A DNA stretch of 64,000 nucleotides from Microcebus murinus (taxonomy: Eukaryota > Chordata > Mammalia > Primates > Cheirogaleidae). The stretch lies in assembly GCF_040939455.1 (NCBI RefSeq), contig NC_134104.1, positions 142,450,501 to 142,514,500 of the forward strand, read 5' to 3'. The translations under genes were made by a program, and so were the position numbers. The first letter of the stretch is position 1. Every line of letters starts with the position of its first letter. Shown here piece after piece: positions 10,869 through 23,200 of the stretch. The notes beneath the pieces were generated by a model. The model saw only the letters and a program-made list of their open reading frames with translations. It ran no database searches and was not told where the DNA came from.

Positions 10869-11349
10869 TCAATTAATCATGCAAGCTCCTCCCTGTTGGT
10901 CTGTCAGGGCATCTAGGAGGCAGTAGTTTTCAAATACAACAGAGGCTAGGCTGTTGACACCTAACTCAAGTGCTCCTAATACTTTCGTGCTGATACTGAA
11001 CTCTTGCTCTGTTATCATGGAGAGTTTCAAAATTGCCTTTTCAACCTCATGAGTTCCAAATGCTGGGCAAAGAGTCCTGAACACCAGAAAGAATTTAGAT
11101 ATACAAGTTTTTGTGATATACAAGTGCGTTTTTTTAAATAATATTACATCTAGTATGTTTGTTTGGTACTACTTTATGAACATAAGAGCCCAAGTTTGTA
11201 ATTTGGCTGGCATTTAAAGTGGAGTACCTGGTAAGAGATGGTGTCAGATAACCAAGTCCACAGCATCCTGACCATCTAGGTGGGAACAACCTATGTATTT
11301 TATTTCCACACGTAATAAAAAGACTAGTGTTATTTATAGATAAAGTCAT
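10869..11349 (-). pseudogene. Retroviral env remnant
   Basis: Two open pieces in env order. The piece at 11,134-11,349 contains 'PPRWSGCCGLGYLTPSL', a motif type seen near the surface/transmembrane boundary of class I ERV env proteins. The piece at 10,869-11,123 contains 'VNSLASVVFENYCLLDALT' followed by a Q-G-G-x-C motif, like the heptad and CX6C region of the transmembrane subunit. A frame break separates them and the signal peptide and membrane anchor are not evident. Not functional. Confidence 0.65.
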
Positions 11350-12659
11350 CTTGGAACCTGCGACCTCCCAGTCTTTAGTTTGTTGTGCCTCTTCTTCCTC
11401 CTTGGTACTTGCATATTTTCAGTTTCTATGTGTCCCTGCCAGTCTAAGGGAACAGAACAGGTTACAAAATATTTGATATTAAAGGCCTTTGGTCCAGTTC
11501 TGACAGTTATAGGGTTTGGTTTTATTACTTAGCCAAGTCAGTCCAGACTTTTGGTCTTATCATATGTAATCTTTAGTGGTTGGCAACTTAACAAGAGGAG
11601 TGAGTGAACTACCCTAAGTTTCACAGGCCTGACTTGTGAACTGTGCATAACTTCTGGTGATTTGATAATCATTGATACCATGAGGGTTAGAGTCAGCACC
11701 ATCTAAGAGGTGAAAGAATACCATCTGGGGAATCAAACCATAGAGTTTGATCACAATATTGCTTTAGTATGTCACTCAGAAAAGATCCAGTACCATACTT
11801 GTTTTCAATGTAGGGGTAGGAAATTCCTTTCCAGTGATGTTACCTGAGCAAAAGACATTTTTTGAGCCTCCACAGAGGTTTTTCTGTGTCCAGTGGATTC
11901 ACCAACAGGAGAAGGTGTATGATGTTTCTTCTCTGATCGTGGTTGTTACATCTTGTCATGCGTCCATCTTCTGCACTGGTCACGCCAGGCACTCACATTG
12001 GCAGAAATTAGAATGAGTTCAGGTTCCTTTGCATGGTTTAGACGCCTGCATAACCAGCAACTAGACTGATCAGTCTGTGTGGCCAGGGTTTGAAAGACTG
12101 CTACAAAGGGAGGCTGGGTCTGTGCGTGATCTGCTGGAAAACAGTAAAGGTTAGTAAGAGAAAGGTGTAGTTTGAAAGAAGTCATAGTAAAAGATTAAAG
12201 GGAGAATGGGATAGATTGAGATGATCTCCACTCAGCTCCCCAACATACAGTCCTCAAAGAGGGAGGCTTAAAAAAAATGTTTTTAAAAGGACCATTTGGT
12301 TTGGGGTGGGGGGAGCAGTTAAAAGACAAAAAAGCAATTTATAGATGAAAAATGGGGGATTTTTTGATCCGCGATCGTGGGGAAAAGCTGTCTACTTGGT
12401 GAAGACGTCTACTTCAAGGGGCCTGGTAAATGGCCCTGGAAATCCTTACTTTCAGGTCGCCTGTAGGGGGCGTCCTCCAATTGTGACAGTATAGTTTGGC
12501 GTGGCTCCTGTGACTCCAGGAGGATTTCTCTTTTATTTTTATGGCAGTGTAGGTAGTTAACAACGCTTTGTAAGGGACTTCCTAGTGAAGTGGCGGCACA
12601 TATCTTCTTCTAAAGCTTTGATGGACACATGATCTCTCGGTCAAACAGGACAAGGCCTG

Positions 12660-13415
12660 TCAGGTGGCAGAGGCCATGCTCCTTTCCCCTGTTGATGACA
12701 TGCACGCTCCAAGCATATTAGTTAGCATCTGTTTGTACTCAGTCATGGTATCAAATTGTTCGCTTAAATCCCCATAGTGTTCAGTCAGCCCAGGAATAGA
12801 AGGTTTATAGGTGGCAGTAGGCATGGAGTGACAGAACACTATTTCAAAAGGGATTAAATCGTGTCTCATAATTGGGGCATTCTGGATTTTTATAAGGGCC
12901 AAAGGTAATCCTTCTGCTCTATCATGGCAGACTTTTCTCAATGCCCTTTTTATTACTAGGTTTTTATGTTCCACTTGCCCTGAGGATTGGGGATAATATG
13001 GGGTATGAAATTTTAATGAGTACCCCAAAGCCTTTGTAAGCAAGTGGTTTAAAATGAGTCCCTTGATCTGACTCAATCCATAAAGGAATGCCAAAATGAG
13101 GAATAATGTCAGTTACTAATTTCTTTACCGCTGTTGTAGGGTCAGCCTGTCCGGTCAGATAGCATTCAGTGAATATCCACTGAACGTGCAAACAATAACC
13201 AAGCAGGGGGAAAAGCCTAGAACTGGACATTAATCCATAAAATCAATTTGGAGTGCCAAAAGGGAGTGTCTGGGCCTCTGAGGGCTAGTTTCCTCTAGAG
13301 TTTTGGTGAGACTTGCAAATAGTGCCCTGGGGAAATAATAATTGTACATCAGAGGGCGGTACTGACTATATGTATTTTTTTCCTTAATTATTCCCCTTTT
13401 GTACACAAATTCCAT
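12660..13415 (-). pseudogene. Retroviral pol remnant: integrase
   Basis: Three minus-strand pieces in order cover the integrase core. 'LQIDFMD' near 13,230 matches the first catalytic Asp region, 'IESDQGTHF' near 13,050 the second Asp, and 'PQSSGQVE' near 12,970 the catalytic Glu helix. The D-D-E signature is therefore visible but spread over different frames. Downstream sequence to about 12,230 is probably the integrase C-terminus and spacer. A dead copy. Confidence 0.8.
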
Positions 13416-13436
13416 GTGATGGGGGATAAGTGCAAG

Positions 13437-13634
13437 TTAAAAAGTTAAAACAAAAGGGGTCACGGGGCCCCTGTGTGGCCTAATATACAATTTAGTTGAT
13501 ATTACAGGTCTACTGGCAATTGAAGTGTCAGTAGAAATTAAGAAATGAGATCTCTGAATCGTGCCAACTGTATGGCAGACTCTGGAGGCATACTTGGAGT
13601 CTGTGTAAATAGTGGCAGGTTCTCCTTTTGCCAA
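13437..13634 (-). pseudogene. Retroviral pol remnant: RNase H
   Basis: 'IYTDSKYAS' matches the conserved T-D-S-x-Y segment of retroviral RNase H, and 'VGTIQRSHFL' follows as in class I pol. It sits just upstream (in the minus-strand sense) of the integrase pieces. Only the middle of the domain remains open. Confidence 0.7.
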
Positions 13635-14989
13635 TGTGCAAGCTCTAGTGAGGGCTATAACAAAATTAACCCAAGGCGTTTTGTGACGAGCTTTCGCGTG
13701 CCCGGAGATATTTCATGTCCTAACTGACAGTTGTCTGTACCAGCTAGAGTTCAGATCTACAGGCTTTATGGCCTCATTCCACTAGAGTCTTTAAAAGAAA
13801 GAGTCTAAGAGAGCACAGACAGCACCCTGTTTACAGAGTAAAAGATCTCCAATGTGCTGAACAACAGTGGATCTCTGGGTAAAGGCTATAGAGTCTAAAA
13901 TTAGCTTAGGGAATGACAGAATATTGAAGGAGACCCACATATCTCTGAGGTATTCAGATCCATGTTACCTGTCTCCCTCTGAAGGTGACTATAAAGAGAA
14001 TTTATGATTCAGAGTACAACAGAATTGAAAAGAAGGTGGAGCAGAGGTCAATTACTGTCAATTAAGGTCATGTGAACTAAAAAGCATTTGAGTTAGTTTC
14101 TATCTTCTTGATAAAATATTTGATTTAAGTGCTTATTATTTTTAAGCTAATTAATTGGTGTTCTTTTATATAATTTGGTAGTAAACTATCACATACTAAT
14201 GACATATATAGACATATAGACATACAGACAAAAGCAGTTTTAATGGCTCTTATGAAGAATTTTTATTTGCTGGCTCTTAAATATTACTATTTTCTTTATT
14301 AAGACTATCAATGTTTTAATTAATAGTTTAATGTTTAATTTTATTGATTTAAGCAATTACTAGCTAGCCAATAATTTTGCCTTTAGTAAGATTTTGCTAT
14401 TTTGGTTTAAGTGTTTGTTGCTTCCAGGGCCTAATATTTATACATGTATAAGTAAACACTGCCAGAAAGTAGAGTACTCAATTCTTCAGAAATTAAGGAT
14501 TCTGTTTTTACCTCGAATCTTGTCCTTGACTCACAGACCTCTGTGATCAACTTAGGCAATGATCTTTCTTTACTCAAGTACAGAAGAAAAGGGAACAAAG
14601 GGATAGAACACAAAATCTCTGCAAATTCCTGAAAGCTAAAGTTTGCACCCGCTGTAGTGTTGCCATTTACTGTTAGTTTCTGCCCGATTCAGTCAGACAT
14701 CTGAGGCCTCTAGCTGGAATCTAAGCTAATTAATTATCAGATTTAATCTGATCCCAGACATACTTTAGATTCCATTGTAACTTCTGGACCCAGTTAAGAT
14801 CAAAATTTGCTCAAACAAACTCAAAAAGCTCAAAACACAAATCTATGGCACTTTGGAATCTGAGAGAGAACTTACCCATAATCCTCAACTGCAATGAGCG
14901 AGCAAAGGGCAGCAGGTCCAGAGGGTACCTCGCTTGAATTCTTGGTGCTCCTGGGGGTCTCTGGGAGCTCTAGCTCAGAACCCACTTTT

Positions 14990-15496
14990 GAGAAAAATTA
15001 AATTTAACAGAGTTTAATTGAGCAAAGAGCAATTCACACATTGGGCAGCTGAGCTAGAGCAGATTCAGAAAGACTAATGCTGTGAAGATTTATGGACAGA
15101 AAAGAGAAAGTGACATATAGAAAATAGAAACAACTAGATTGGTTATATAGCTCAGCATTTGCCTTACTTAAATATAGCTTGAACAGTTGGCCATGTTTGA
15201 TTGGCCAACCTCCATGATTGGCAAAGAGGAAGGAGTAGAAATGAGTGAAGATGAAGGGAGCCAACCTTAGCTGGGACAAACAGCTGACATTTTGCTTTTG
15301 AACTTTTAAATGAAAGTATCCTTTTAAGTGAAACTCATACGGCTTAAGGAAGGTTATCATCAAAGAAGCAAGACGTGTCTTTAAAGAGGTGGAGAACAGT
15401 TTTTATGAGATCTAGAAAAGCCACACAAAAACAATTCAGAGAAAGAATTTTTGAATCACTTATGGCCTCAGTAGCCATAAGTGAGATGTAACCCAC
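14990..15496 (-). repeat. LTR-like block nested in the provirus, minus strand
   Basis: On the minus strand it begins 'TGTGGGTTACATC', carries CCAAT-like and 'GCTATATAACC' (TATA) elements near 15,140-15,200, and an 'AATTAAACTC' polyadenylation-type signal near 15,015. These lie in LTR order and are unrelated to the outer LTRs. Leader-like sequence with a splice-donor-like 'GGGTAAG' follows near 14,875. Probably a second retroviral LTR; I see no partner copy in the window. Confidence 0.5.
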
Positions 15497-16304
15497 AATT
15501 TTGTTTAGTCATGTTTTCTAGGGTCTCAGTTTTTCATCTGACGATTTATACATAAGTATCCAAAAGCCCTATAGGTCTCTATAGAATACAGGAAAGCAAA
15601 AACTGTGCACGGAGGGAAGAAACTCAGTGAATGGAGAAAGTTACACAAATATAAAACCAGAACAACCTCATTCCCTGTCTGGGTATCAAACTCAGGCTGT
15701 TGAGGTAAAAGCACAGAGCTTTAACTGTTAGCCTTCAAGGCAAATTGGCCTGTGTCACTACTCCCACAGGGGCAGTATTTAAAGGATTTTTTAAATCTTT
15801 GTTTTAGATCAAATATTCATTCTTCAGTTTTGTCAAGAGAATTTTTAAGGCTAGCCACAACATAATATGTCTTTAAAAAAAATCTAATTTCTCTATTAAT
15901 ACAAATGGGCAATTGTTTTAAATAAAAGATCTCTAAAATTTATTTTAAAGAAAATTTAGAAGTTTTCTAATTTAAAAGATCCATCTTTTGGCCATTAATC
16001 TCAATGGTATATTTATTCCAAAAGTGACTCAATCCAATGCTGCTTCTTAGAAAATCCAGGTGGTATTTTCTAGGTTTAGCTAAAACCACCTTTATAAGTT
16101 GATAAAGACATGCAAGACAAGAAATATGGTAAGGGCTAAAATAGCTAAAAATAAGGCATAGGATTAGCTAAAAATAATAATAATCATTAGCCACTATCCC
16201 TCTTTTGGCTTCTCTATAATTGCCACTCTGAAGCCACATAGCTGGTGGTCATAAAGATTCTTAGCTTTCTCCGTAGATAATGTCACCTTTCTGAAACCTA
16301 AGGG

Positions 16305-16680
16305 TAGTTTCTGAGATATGTTTTTGGTCCCACATTCCAGTGAAACAGTTGGCCCACCCAGACCAGTGGCCCATGTTCAGGAACTGACTCAACTAGTCTT
16401 GTGACTCCCACCCAAGAACCTGGTCAACAAAGACAGTTTCTACAACACCGTGGTTCTGCCCCGAACTCAGCCAATTAGCAGGCTCAATTGCCTATGCCAA
16501 ACTGTCTTTGAAAAGCCTGTCTTCTAAATTCCTGGGGAGGCAGATTTGGGAAATTCTTCCCACCTCCCTGCTTAGTGCTATGTGGAATTAAAAACTCTTT
16601 CTCTACAGTAAACCCTGCTATCTCGGTGTATTGGCTTCCTCTTGGGCAGTGGGCCAATAAACCTGGTTGGGAGGCAGCAT
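16305..16680 (+). repeat. LTR-like block nested in the provirus, plus strand
   Basis: Opposite orientation to the provirus. It starts near 'tgagatatgtttttggtccc', continues through 'ccaattagcaggctcaattg' and 'aaattcctggggaggcagat', and ends with 'aattaaaaactctttctcta' and a 'ctcggtgtattggcttcc' stretch, a typical R/U5 arrangement of class I LTRs. Probably a solo LTR. The edges are approximate. Confidence 0.45.
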
Positions 16681-17518
16681 AGCCTTGAGAAGGCACAGAA
16701 AAGGCAGTCTCCAAGTTTCCCCAAAATTCACTCTCAGAAATAGACTTATGGTAGACAAAGACCTTTCAAGACAAAGATTTGCTCCCCAGAGCTTGACATG
16801 TTCGGCACATAGAGTGTGATGCTTAGAATCTTAGTGTCTGGGACTTCCAATCTTTTCAGATTGGCCACCTGATGTGTTCCCAAAATAATGCACACACCCC
16901 CCCCCACTAACCCCTCCTTCCCACCCCATGGCAAGGACTGAGGAGAGAATTCCCACTCAGTCACAAGACAAGCTCAGGAACATAAAACAGGATGAGAGGG
17001 AAACCTCATATGGTTTTTGTTTTTAGGGACCTACAGCAAAGTTTGTCTCCATAGAAGCTGGTCTAGCCAGAACCTTGTAACTTGCTACCCTGTAGGGCTG
17101 GCTTATAGGGTACTAAGCCTGTGTTCTAACCAATGGAAACCCTCTATATGACAAAAACAACACAGAAAGATAATCAACAAAAGAAAGAACAACAAATAAT
17201 AACAACAATAAAAACTATTTCTGAGAGGAGAAGGAATCAAACAGTATGAATATTCATATCACAAAGTACCAAAAAATTATGCCAATACCAAAGTTGCTCA
17301 TGAGACTTGTCATTCAAAAACTTCTCTTTCATCAACCTTAAATTTGGAAAGAACAGTGATCTTTTACCATCTGCTTAACCAGAACCTAAAGAGGAAAAGC
17401 ATCAGAAGTCTGACTGCTAAGTAAGGTATCTTACCATGTTTGCGGGCAGGTTGGAGTTCCAATTTTCTTCACTGCGGCTTTAAGGAGAGCAGAACCTCTT
17501 TGAGATCCTGCCTCTATC

Positions 17519-18058
17519 TGCCAAACTCAAACTTGCCCTTTTCCCTTAGAAAGTTCACTGAAATATCAATTCACAAATAAGGCGGATTAATAAGAGAAAT
17601 GTTTATTTACCAATACCATGCACATGGGGAGAATCACGAAGTGATTACTCAACATACCAATGAAGTTCAGATATTTTTATACAGGCCTTTTAGAGGGGAG
17701 AGGAGAAAATGTGGCGTATAAGTAATTCTGTCTAAGGACCATAAATAGTTGCTAGGGAGGATAAATAGATGGGGGATACAGATTGACTTGTAAATTAACC
17801 TGAGAGACAGATATTCTGTCTCAAATGATTTGGGCTAGGTCTGGTTGCATTCTTGATCTTTCCTGAAATATATTGAGATAACAGAGAGAAGAAGGGAAGT
17901 CCGTGGTCCCCTTTGATCTTCTGATCAGGTAAGTCTGGTTTATGCAGACAGAGAGAAAGCCTCTTCCAAGGGCCTTTTAATCTCTAAGAGCCTTCAATTC
18001 AAAATATTCTTTATACTATGGAGTCATATTTTGGGGTGAAATTTCCAGAGCTCCATCA
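17519..18058 (-). repeat. 5' LTR of the antisense provirus
   Basis: Direct partner of 10,026-10,569. On the minus strand it starts 'TGATGGAGCTCTGGAAATTT' and carries the same TATA and poly(A) regions ('gtttattt' near 17,603). Just past its end the minus strand reads 'TGGCAGATAGAGGCAGGAT', a possible primer-binding site resembling a tRNA-Ser complement (weak inference). Confidence 0.85.
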
Positions 18059-18062
18059 CAGA

Positions 18063-19929
18063 CATTATGAAAATAATACTAATTTTTCAAGGTGAGAATT
18101 ATGTCAGCAGTTTGAGTCAAGTGCTGCTGGAACAGAAGGAAAAAAAAAACAGAAGTGCCTGGTGTTAATAGAGGAAGGCTTTGCAGAGATGTCAAGAACG
18201 CTGAACCTTGAAGTAAAAAAACAAACAAACAAACAAAAAAAACTACCAAAAGAGTGAGACTTATTCAAAGTAGAAGAACAACATCAACCAAAATGTAGAG
18301 GAATCTAAGAATGTGGCTTAAATTTATAATAGCAAGCTTTCATTAAGAAAACAGCAGGGAAAATGTGCCATCTTTTGTCCATTCCTAAATCATAGCTGGA
18401 AATGTACATGAAGAAGATTGTGTCAAGAGCCTTGTGTTCTCTTGCTCTAATTGTAGCTTTACCCACAGTTGGGCAAGCTACACTGACTCCCCAAAGGAAA
18501 GAGAGCACTATGCTAAAAAGTTCCTCTGATTAGTATTTATCTCATTGTTCTCTTGTATAAACTAAATATAGAGTCCTCTCTCTTCCTGCGTTCCATAGAA
18601 GACCTGACACTGAACATCCCTAAATATATCTGGTAACAGTAGAAGGAGGCCTGGGGTATTGTGCTTCTATGAGATAATGATAACATATTTCCTTAGGGAT
18701 GATCAGGGATAGCAAGGAAAAATATCTTGTATCAAGTCATAGAATTCAATAGAACCTAAGGACACAACATCAAGATAAGTTTACTTTAAATACTAAATGT
18801 GTCTCAAGAAAACCCCTAATATGTGGAAAAGAATAATTTTAAAAAGACAATTTAACTTGTTTCTATAGATAGCAGTTTTGTTTGCTAAATTTTCCACTGG
18901 TAATCATACAATTTTGAATTCTTTTCCCTATTTCTAACTCATCTTCTTCATAGGCACATGCATGGTGAACCAGTTGCTTCCATTCTTGGATATCATTAAC
19001 ACTTTTGGACAACAGCATTGGATATCTGAAACTTCTGTGTCATCAAATTTTACTAGAGACAGATATATAAAGGAAGGTGGTTAATTGGGAGGAAAGATCT
19101 CTCAGATAAACTTCACCCAAAGCACCTTGCCTGTTTATATGTTATGCTCACAACATATAGTTAATTGAGTACATATAGGCATAAAACCCACTCAGGGAAA
19201 GGATAAATATACAAAAGCTCCTACAAAGAATTATACCATTTGCCAATAATTTATACTTAACAAAGTAAAGCAATGAGATAGTATGGAGTGAAGCCCCTTA
19301 ATCTGTGATATCCAAGTAGGAATAATTCTGCATGCTTACCTTGGGTAAATATAATATACTATATCTACAAAATGATTTTAGCAACACAGTTATTAATCAA
19401 CTCTTTGGGACTTCAGAAACCAGGAATAAGAAGAAGGCGGAGAAAGAATAAACTAAGTTTGGATAAAGACCATTTTTGCCAAGTTTTCTAGAATTTTAAA
19501 TAAATAAATATGTTGTTTTACAGATTACAATTGTAAACAATTCTTTAAACAGGATACCGGATCATCAGGTTCCAAAGAAGGCCTACAGCCCCTCACTACT
19601 CCCCTGCTGTCTGGCAATGGAATCACAGGGCTGATCTCCGCATCAGTGCCTACTTTGTGCTATTCTTAGCTTAATGTTAAGAATGATAAGCTCATCAGAA
19701 ACTATGGGCCTCTAAAATGCTGAGTTAGAGACTGACAACCCTTCCAACACTGGCACATGAGTAACATTTATTTTAAGCCACTTTCTATAATAAATCATGT
19801 GATAAAGAGCCCGGTGCCTGCCAGATGCACCATCTGGGATTCATCTCTTTTGTATCTGTCCTCTGTTGGCTCTTTGGTTAGAACTTCTTTCAATGTGCCT
19901 GGTGATCCAATCCTGTATCTATGTGTCTG
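18063..19929. other. Unassigned intergenic sequence
   Basis: No gene or clear repeat. There is a short A-rich/(CAAA)n tract at 18,217-18,242. Open frames are under 70 codons and unremarkable. Confidence 0.6.
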
Positions 19930-20045
19930 TCTCCTGCACTAGACTTCGAGCTTCTTGAGGGCAGGAGCTGAGTTCTCTTCCTGCCTCTGTCATCTCACTA
20001 GACATTGATCACATAATAAGTGTTTGCTGAATTGTATTGAATTAC
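19930..20045 (+). repeat. L2-type LINE 3' fragment
   Basis: 'agcttcttgagggcaggagctg' followed by 'ataataagtgtttgctgaa' matches the L2 3' terminal text ('ctccttgagggcaggga ... aataaatgtttgttgaatg'). Confidence 0.7.
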
Positions 20046-22014
20046 ATAATGAAAGTCCTTTAGAAGCTTTCCAGTGATTTCAAGAGTATGTGTTTGATAA
20101 GGTCTTGAGGAGCACGTGGGGCTTATAATATCAACCTGGGGCTTTCATCTTCACTATAAGCAACACATCTTCCCTGAACTCAGAAGGCTGATCTTTGAGG
20201 ATTCAGGATTTCTTGGGTAGTGGTGATGGCTGGAGTTATCTTCCGTATTATTCAGTTACCAAAAGCATTTGGAATGATATATGACTTCCTCAAGGCCTGT
20301 TGAAGCTTTAACAATAAAACAAAAAAAAATATCTTTGTCCTAGGTCCCATAGAAAAAATTAGCATAATAGAAAAAATGATAAGTTATCAATCTAAAATAA
20401 ATTTTTTTGAAATTTTTAGCATGAAATTCAAAAGATAAAAGTAAAAATAAAAGTTACACACCAAAAAACCCTCATAAAAATAAAAAAAAGGAGCAACCTG
20501 GTGGTGACTTTTTTTATTGGGAGTTGAAGAGAAGTATCACTAAGAAGACATTTAAGCTGAAATCTGAATGAAAGAAACAAGTCAGATGTAAGAAGGGTCA
20601 AAAGAAAAAACACAAATAGTGGGAACAGAGTCTACAAAGGCATTAATGTGGGCACCATCTTGGTGAGTTGTAAGGACAAAAAAGTCCATGTGACTGGTGT
20701 GGCCAAGATCAGAGGCACAAAAAGAGTTGGGAAAGGTAGGTGAGGCCAGGCCATAGAGAGCAAAATCACATCGGCTTCTACAAACCAGTTACCCTCTTTT
20801 TCCCTGGTAAAGTATGTTAGGCTCCCCAACACCACAGCCTTTAAAAGTGGGTTCTGGTATTTGCAACACCTCACTAGGCTGACATGGGACCATTAAGCAT
20901 TTTAAGAAAGGAGATCAATTTGGTAGTGGTGAGGAAAAACTAGGATCAGGAATCAGGCAAGAGCATATGGGGACAATTGAGCTAATCTCTCTGGAGATCA
21001 GCCTGCAGAAGGTCTTGGATTTTCTGAGCCCAGAATTCACTATCATTTGAGGAAGCAACAGAAGATGCCCTGAGCAGGTTTTAGGCCCTGGCAAAGTCTC
21101 TGCTGATCAATGGGCCGCCTACTTGCCCAGTCAATTCTGACCTGACAGGGTGTTAATAGGCTGCACAAGATGCAGTCTCTTCCCTGCAGACACCGTTTTA
21201 CTGCTGGATGGAAATATGTTTTACAAATATTATGATCTAAAGACAGAAACTCCATCCCCATGAATCCTACATTCAACCTGAAGAGTCTCTGAGGATAAAC
21301 AAAAGGCTCTCTGTTCTTTTTGACAAACTCAAAATCAGGAGAATTGAAAGCTTAGCTACATCCTTGGAAAATTAAATTCTAGTTTAGTTAATGTTTTCCT
21401 CATGGCTGAAGTGGCTACTTAAGGAAAGATAATGACAGTGTTAGGATGTTTAATTGCTGCTTAATCAGTATCTCTATAGCTCCTGCTGGAAAGAATGAGG
21501 GGAAAAGTGTTAAATTAGAAACTGAATGAAATACCACTATATCAACCCTAGAGAAAAATCTCACTTGTTTGTGAATAATGCTCACAGACTGAGCAGGTTT
21601 TTCACTGGAACCTGGGAGTCTGTTTGCTGTGTGGGCCACTAAACGAGTAGAGACAGGTGGAGCTGTTGTGAGCCAGGTAAGTAACAGATCTCAGCTGCAT
21701 GGTAGGACCCAGTTCAGAGCTTCAGACACCGAGCACAAATCTGTAATCACTATCCCGCATATAACTTCCATATTTCCAAATAGTAAAACAGGTTTTTCAT
21801 AAAGCAGAAAACAACCTGATGATATTTTTGTAATCCAACCTAACAGTGTCATTTACAGAAAGCTGGCCAGGATTAAGATCATGGCCTGGGTATAAGGAAA
21901 GATTCCTTTCGCTTTGCTTCTGTCATTGGCCAATAAAGGTGTTAGAGCTGGAAATATTAGCAGCATTCTCCACTGCCAGATTTAAACCCAGCTTCACCAT
22001 CATAGGTCCTTATT
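20046..22014. other. Unassigned sequence with an ancient interspersed repeat
   Basis: Between 20,530 and 20,960, 'agacatttaagctgaaatctgaatgaa', 'ggccaggccatagagag' and 'aagaaaggagatcaatttgg' follow the order of a widespread old mammalian repeat that I recognise but cannot name. The middle is interrupted by unrelated sequence. No gene visible. Confidence 0.4.
21046..21217 (+). repeat. Unclassified repeat, copy 2 of 2
   Basis: Partner of 9,203-9,372. It contains 'gaggaagcaacagaagatg', 'ccctggcaaagtctctg', 'attctgacctgacagggtgt' and 'ctcttccctgcagacacc'. Confidence 0.6.
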
Positions 22015-22110
22015 GTGTTCTTATTCACTATCAAATCTCCAGTGTCTAATACAGTGCCTGACACATATGTAGACACTTAGCAATTAGCTGTTGGATTAAT
22101 TGTTGCTCAT
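22015..22110 (+). repeat. L2-type LINE 3' fragment
   Basis: 'ctccagtgtctaatacagtg' followed by 'cctgacacatatgtagacac' resembles the L2 tail 'ccagcacctagcacagtgcctggcacatagtagg'. Confidence 0.5.
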
Positions 22111-22303
22111 ATCCAGTTACCTTTAAAACATTTTGAGTAATTGTGCCCTTTTTAAAGGTATTTTTCAGAATTCCCAGTTGTGATAAAACAGGGGAAAGCC
22201 TTCATATCATATCCACCTCCAGCAAAATTCCTGAAGGCTTCTTACTGTATTAATACAGTGTGGATATAAATAGGTCATTTGCAGTTTCCTTGCAGTTTGC
22301 ATA

Positions 22304-22555
22304 CTCTGGGATGAGAAAAATAAATAGAGTAAGAAGTAGCCAAGGAGCCATCTCATATACGTAGCTCAGTGCTTAAGATTGGAAATTAGATATTTTCTGG
22401 AGGATTAAGGCCTGACTCAAGCATGGGTGCTCTGGGATGAGAAGAAAAAAGAGCAAGAAGTAGCCAAGGAGCCATCTCAGATACGTAGCTTGGTGCTTAA
22501 GACTGGAAATCAGATATTTTCTGGAGGATTAAGGCCTGATTCAAGCAATCAGATC
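22304..22555 (+). repeat. Tandem duplication, 126-bp unit, two copies
   Basis: The unit starts 'ctctgggatgag' at 22,304 and again at 22,430. Shared blocks include 'agtagccaaggagccatctc', 'atacgtagct' and 'atattttctggaggattaag'. The copies differ at scattered bases. No repeat family recognised. Confidence 0.85.
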
Positions 22556-22821
22556 CAAGACCAGCCAAGCACTCATAAATTCAATGTGTTGGTGAAGATG
22601 CTTAACTGTTGAAGGATGCTTTGTTCATCCTAAAATTTAGGGTTAAAAAACAATTTTTAGGTAAAGACAAATATTCATAGCATCATACCATGATGAAAGG
22701 GAGCAAGAAAGAGATAGAAATATAATTTACATGATTATAATAAGCATAAAACACATACAGGCCACATGCTCATAGGACACGTGTTTCCAAGGCAGTATAG
22801 TATATAGTTCCAGACTCTTCT

Positions 22822-22978
22822 TAGTCAAAGTGTGCTCCTAAGATCAGCAGCAGAAGAATGATCTGGAGTTTGTTGGAAATGCAAAATCCCTACAGCAGAC
22901 CTATTAAATCAGAGCCTGCATTTTCATAAGGTCCCAGGTGATTCATGTACATATTAAAGTTTCAGAAGTACTGCTTTG
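22822..22978 (+). mobile_element. MER5A-type hAT DNA transposon fragment
   Basis: 'tcaaagtgtgctcct' followed by 'tttgttggaaatgcaaaatc', 'cagacctattaaatcagag', 'cctgcattttcataaggtcc' and 'attaaagtttcagaagtact' follows the MER5A consensus order as I remember it. Non-autonomous and old. Confidence 0.75.
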
Positions 22979-22984
22979 GGTTCA

Positions 22985-23200
22985 CATTTATACCCTTAGC
23001 TGAGCGACTTTGAGAAAGTTGATTAATGTCCCCATGCCTCCATTTTCTCACCTGAAAACTGGAGATGATAAATTAACAACTTTATGTGCTGAACTTGAAG
23101 ATGAAATGAGACAACATAAATATATCGCTCAGAGCAAGGTGCAGAATCTTGTAAGTACTCAACGTTTATCAGCTATTGTTATCATTGGGCACAAAGAAAT
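22985..23200 (+). repeat. MIR SINE
   Basis: 'tgagcgactttgagaaagtt' followed by 'ctccattttctcacctgaaa', 'ctggagatgataa' and 'aatgagacaacataaatata' is the sense MIR core. tRNA-derived but decayed, not a tRNA gene. Confidence 0.8.

Larger units (their letters stand above)
10026..18058 (-). mobile_element. Antisense provirus (class I ERV-like), 8.0 kb, with nested LTR blocks
   Basis: Paired LTRs of about 540 bp sit at both ends, and the 4-bp sequence CAGA lies immediately outside each (10,022-10,025 and 18,059-18,062), as expected for a class I provirus. Reading right to left on the minus strand: 5' LTR, leader, inserted LTR-like blocks, pol (RNase H at 13.4-13.6 kb, integrase at 12.66-13.4 kb), env (10.87-11.35 kb), a polypurine tract ('AGAAAGGGGGAA' at the 10,570 border), 3' LTR. 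gag is not recognisable. Stops and frameshifts occur throughout. The internal LTR-like blocks may mean part of the interior belongs to a second, nested element. Confidence 0.8.

Noticed and set aside
22985..23200. tRNA-like core that could suggest a tRNA gene
   Set aside because: It is the tRNA-derived part of a MIR; no cloverleaf or intact A and B boxes.
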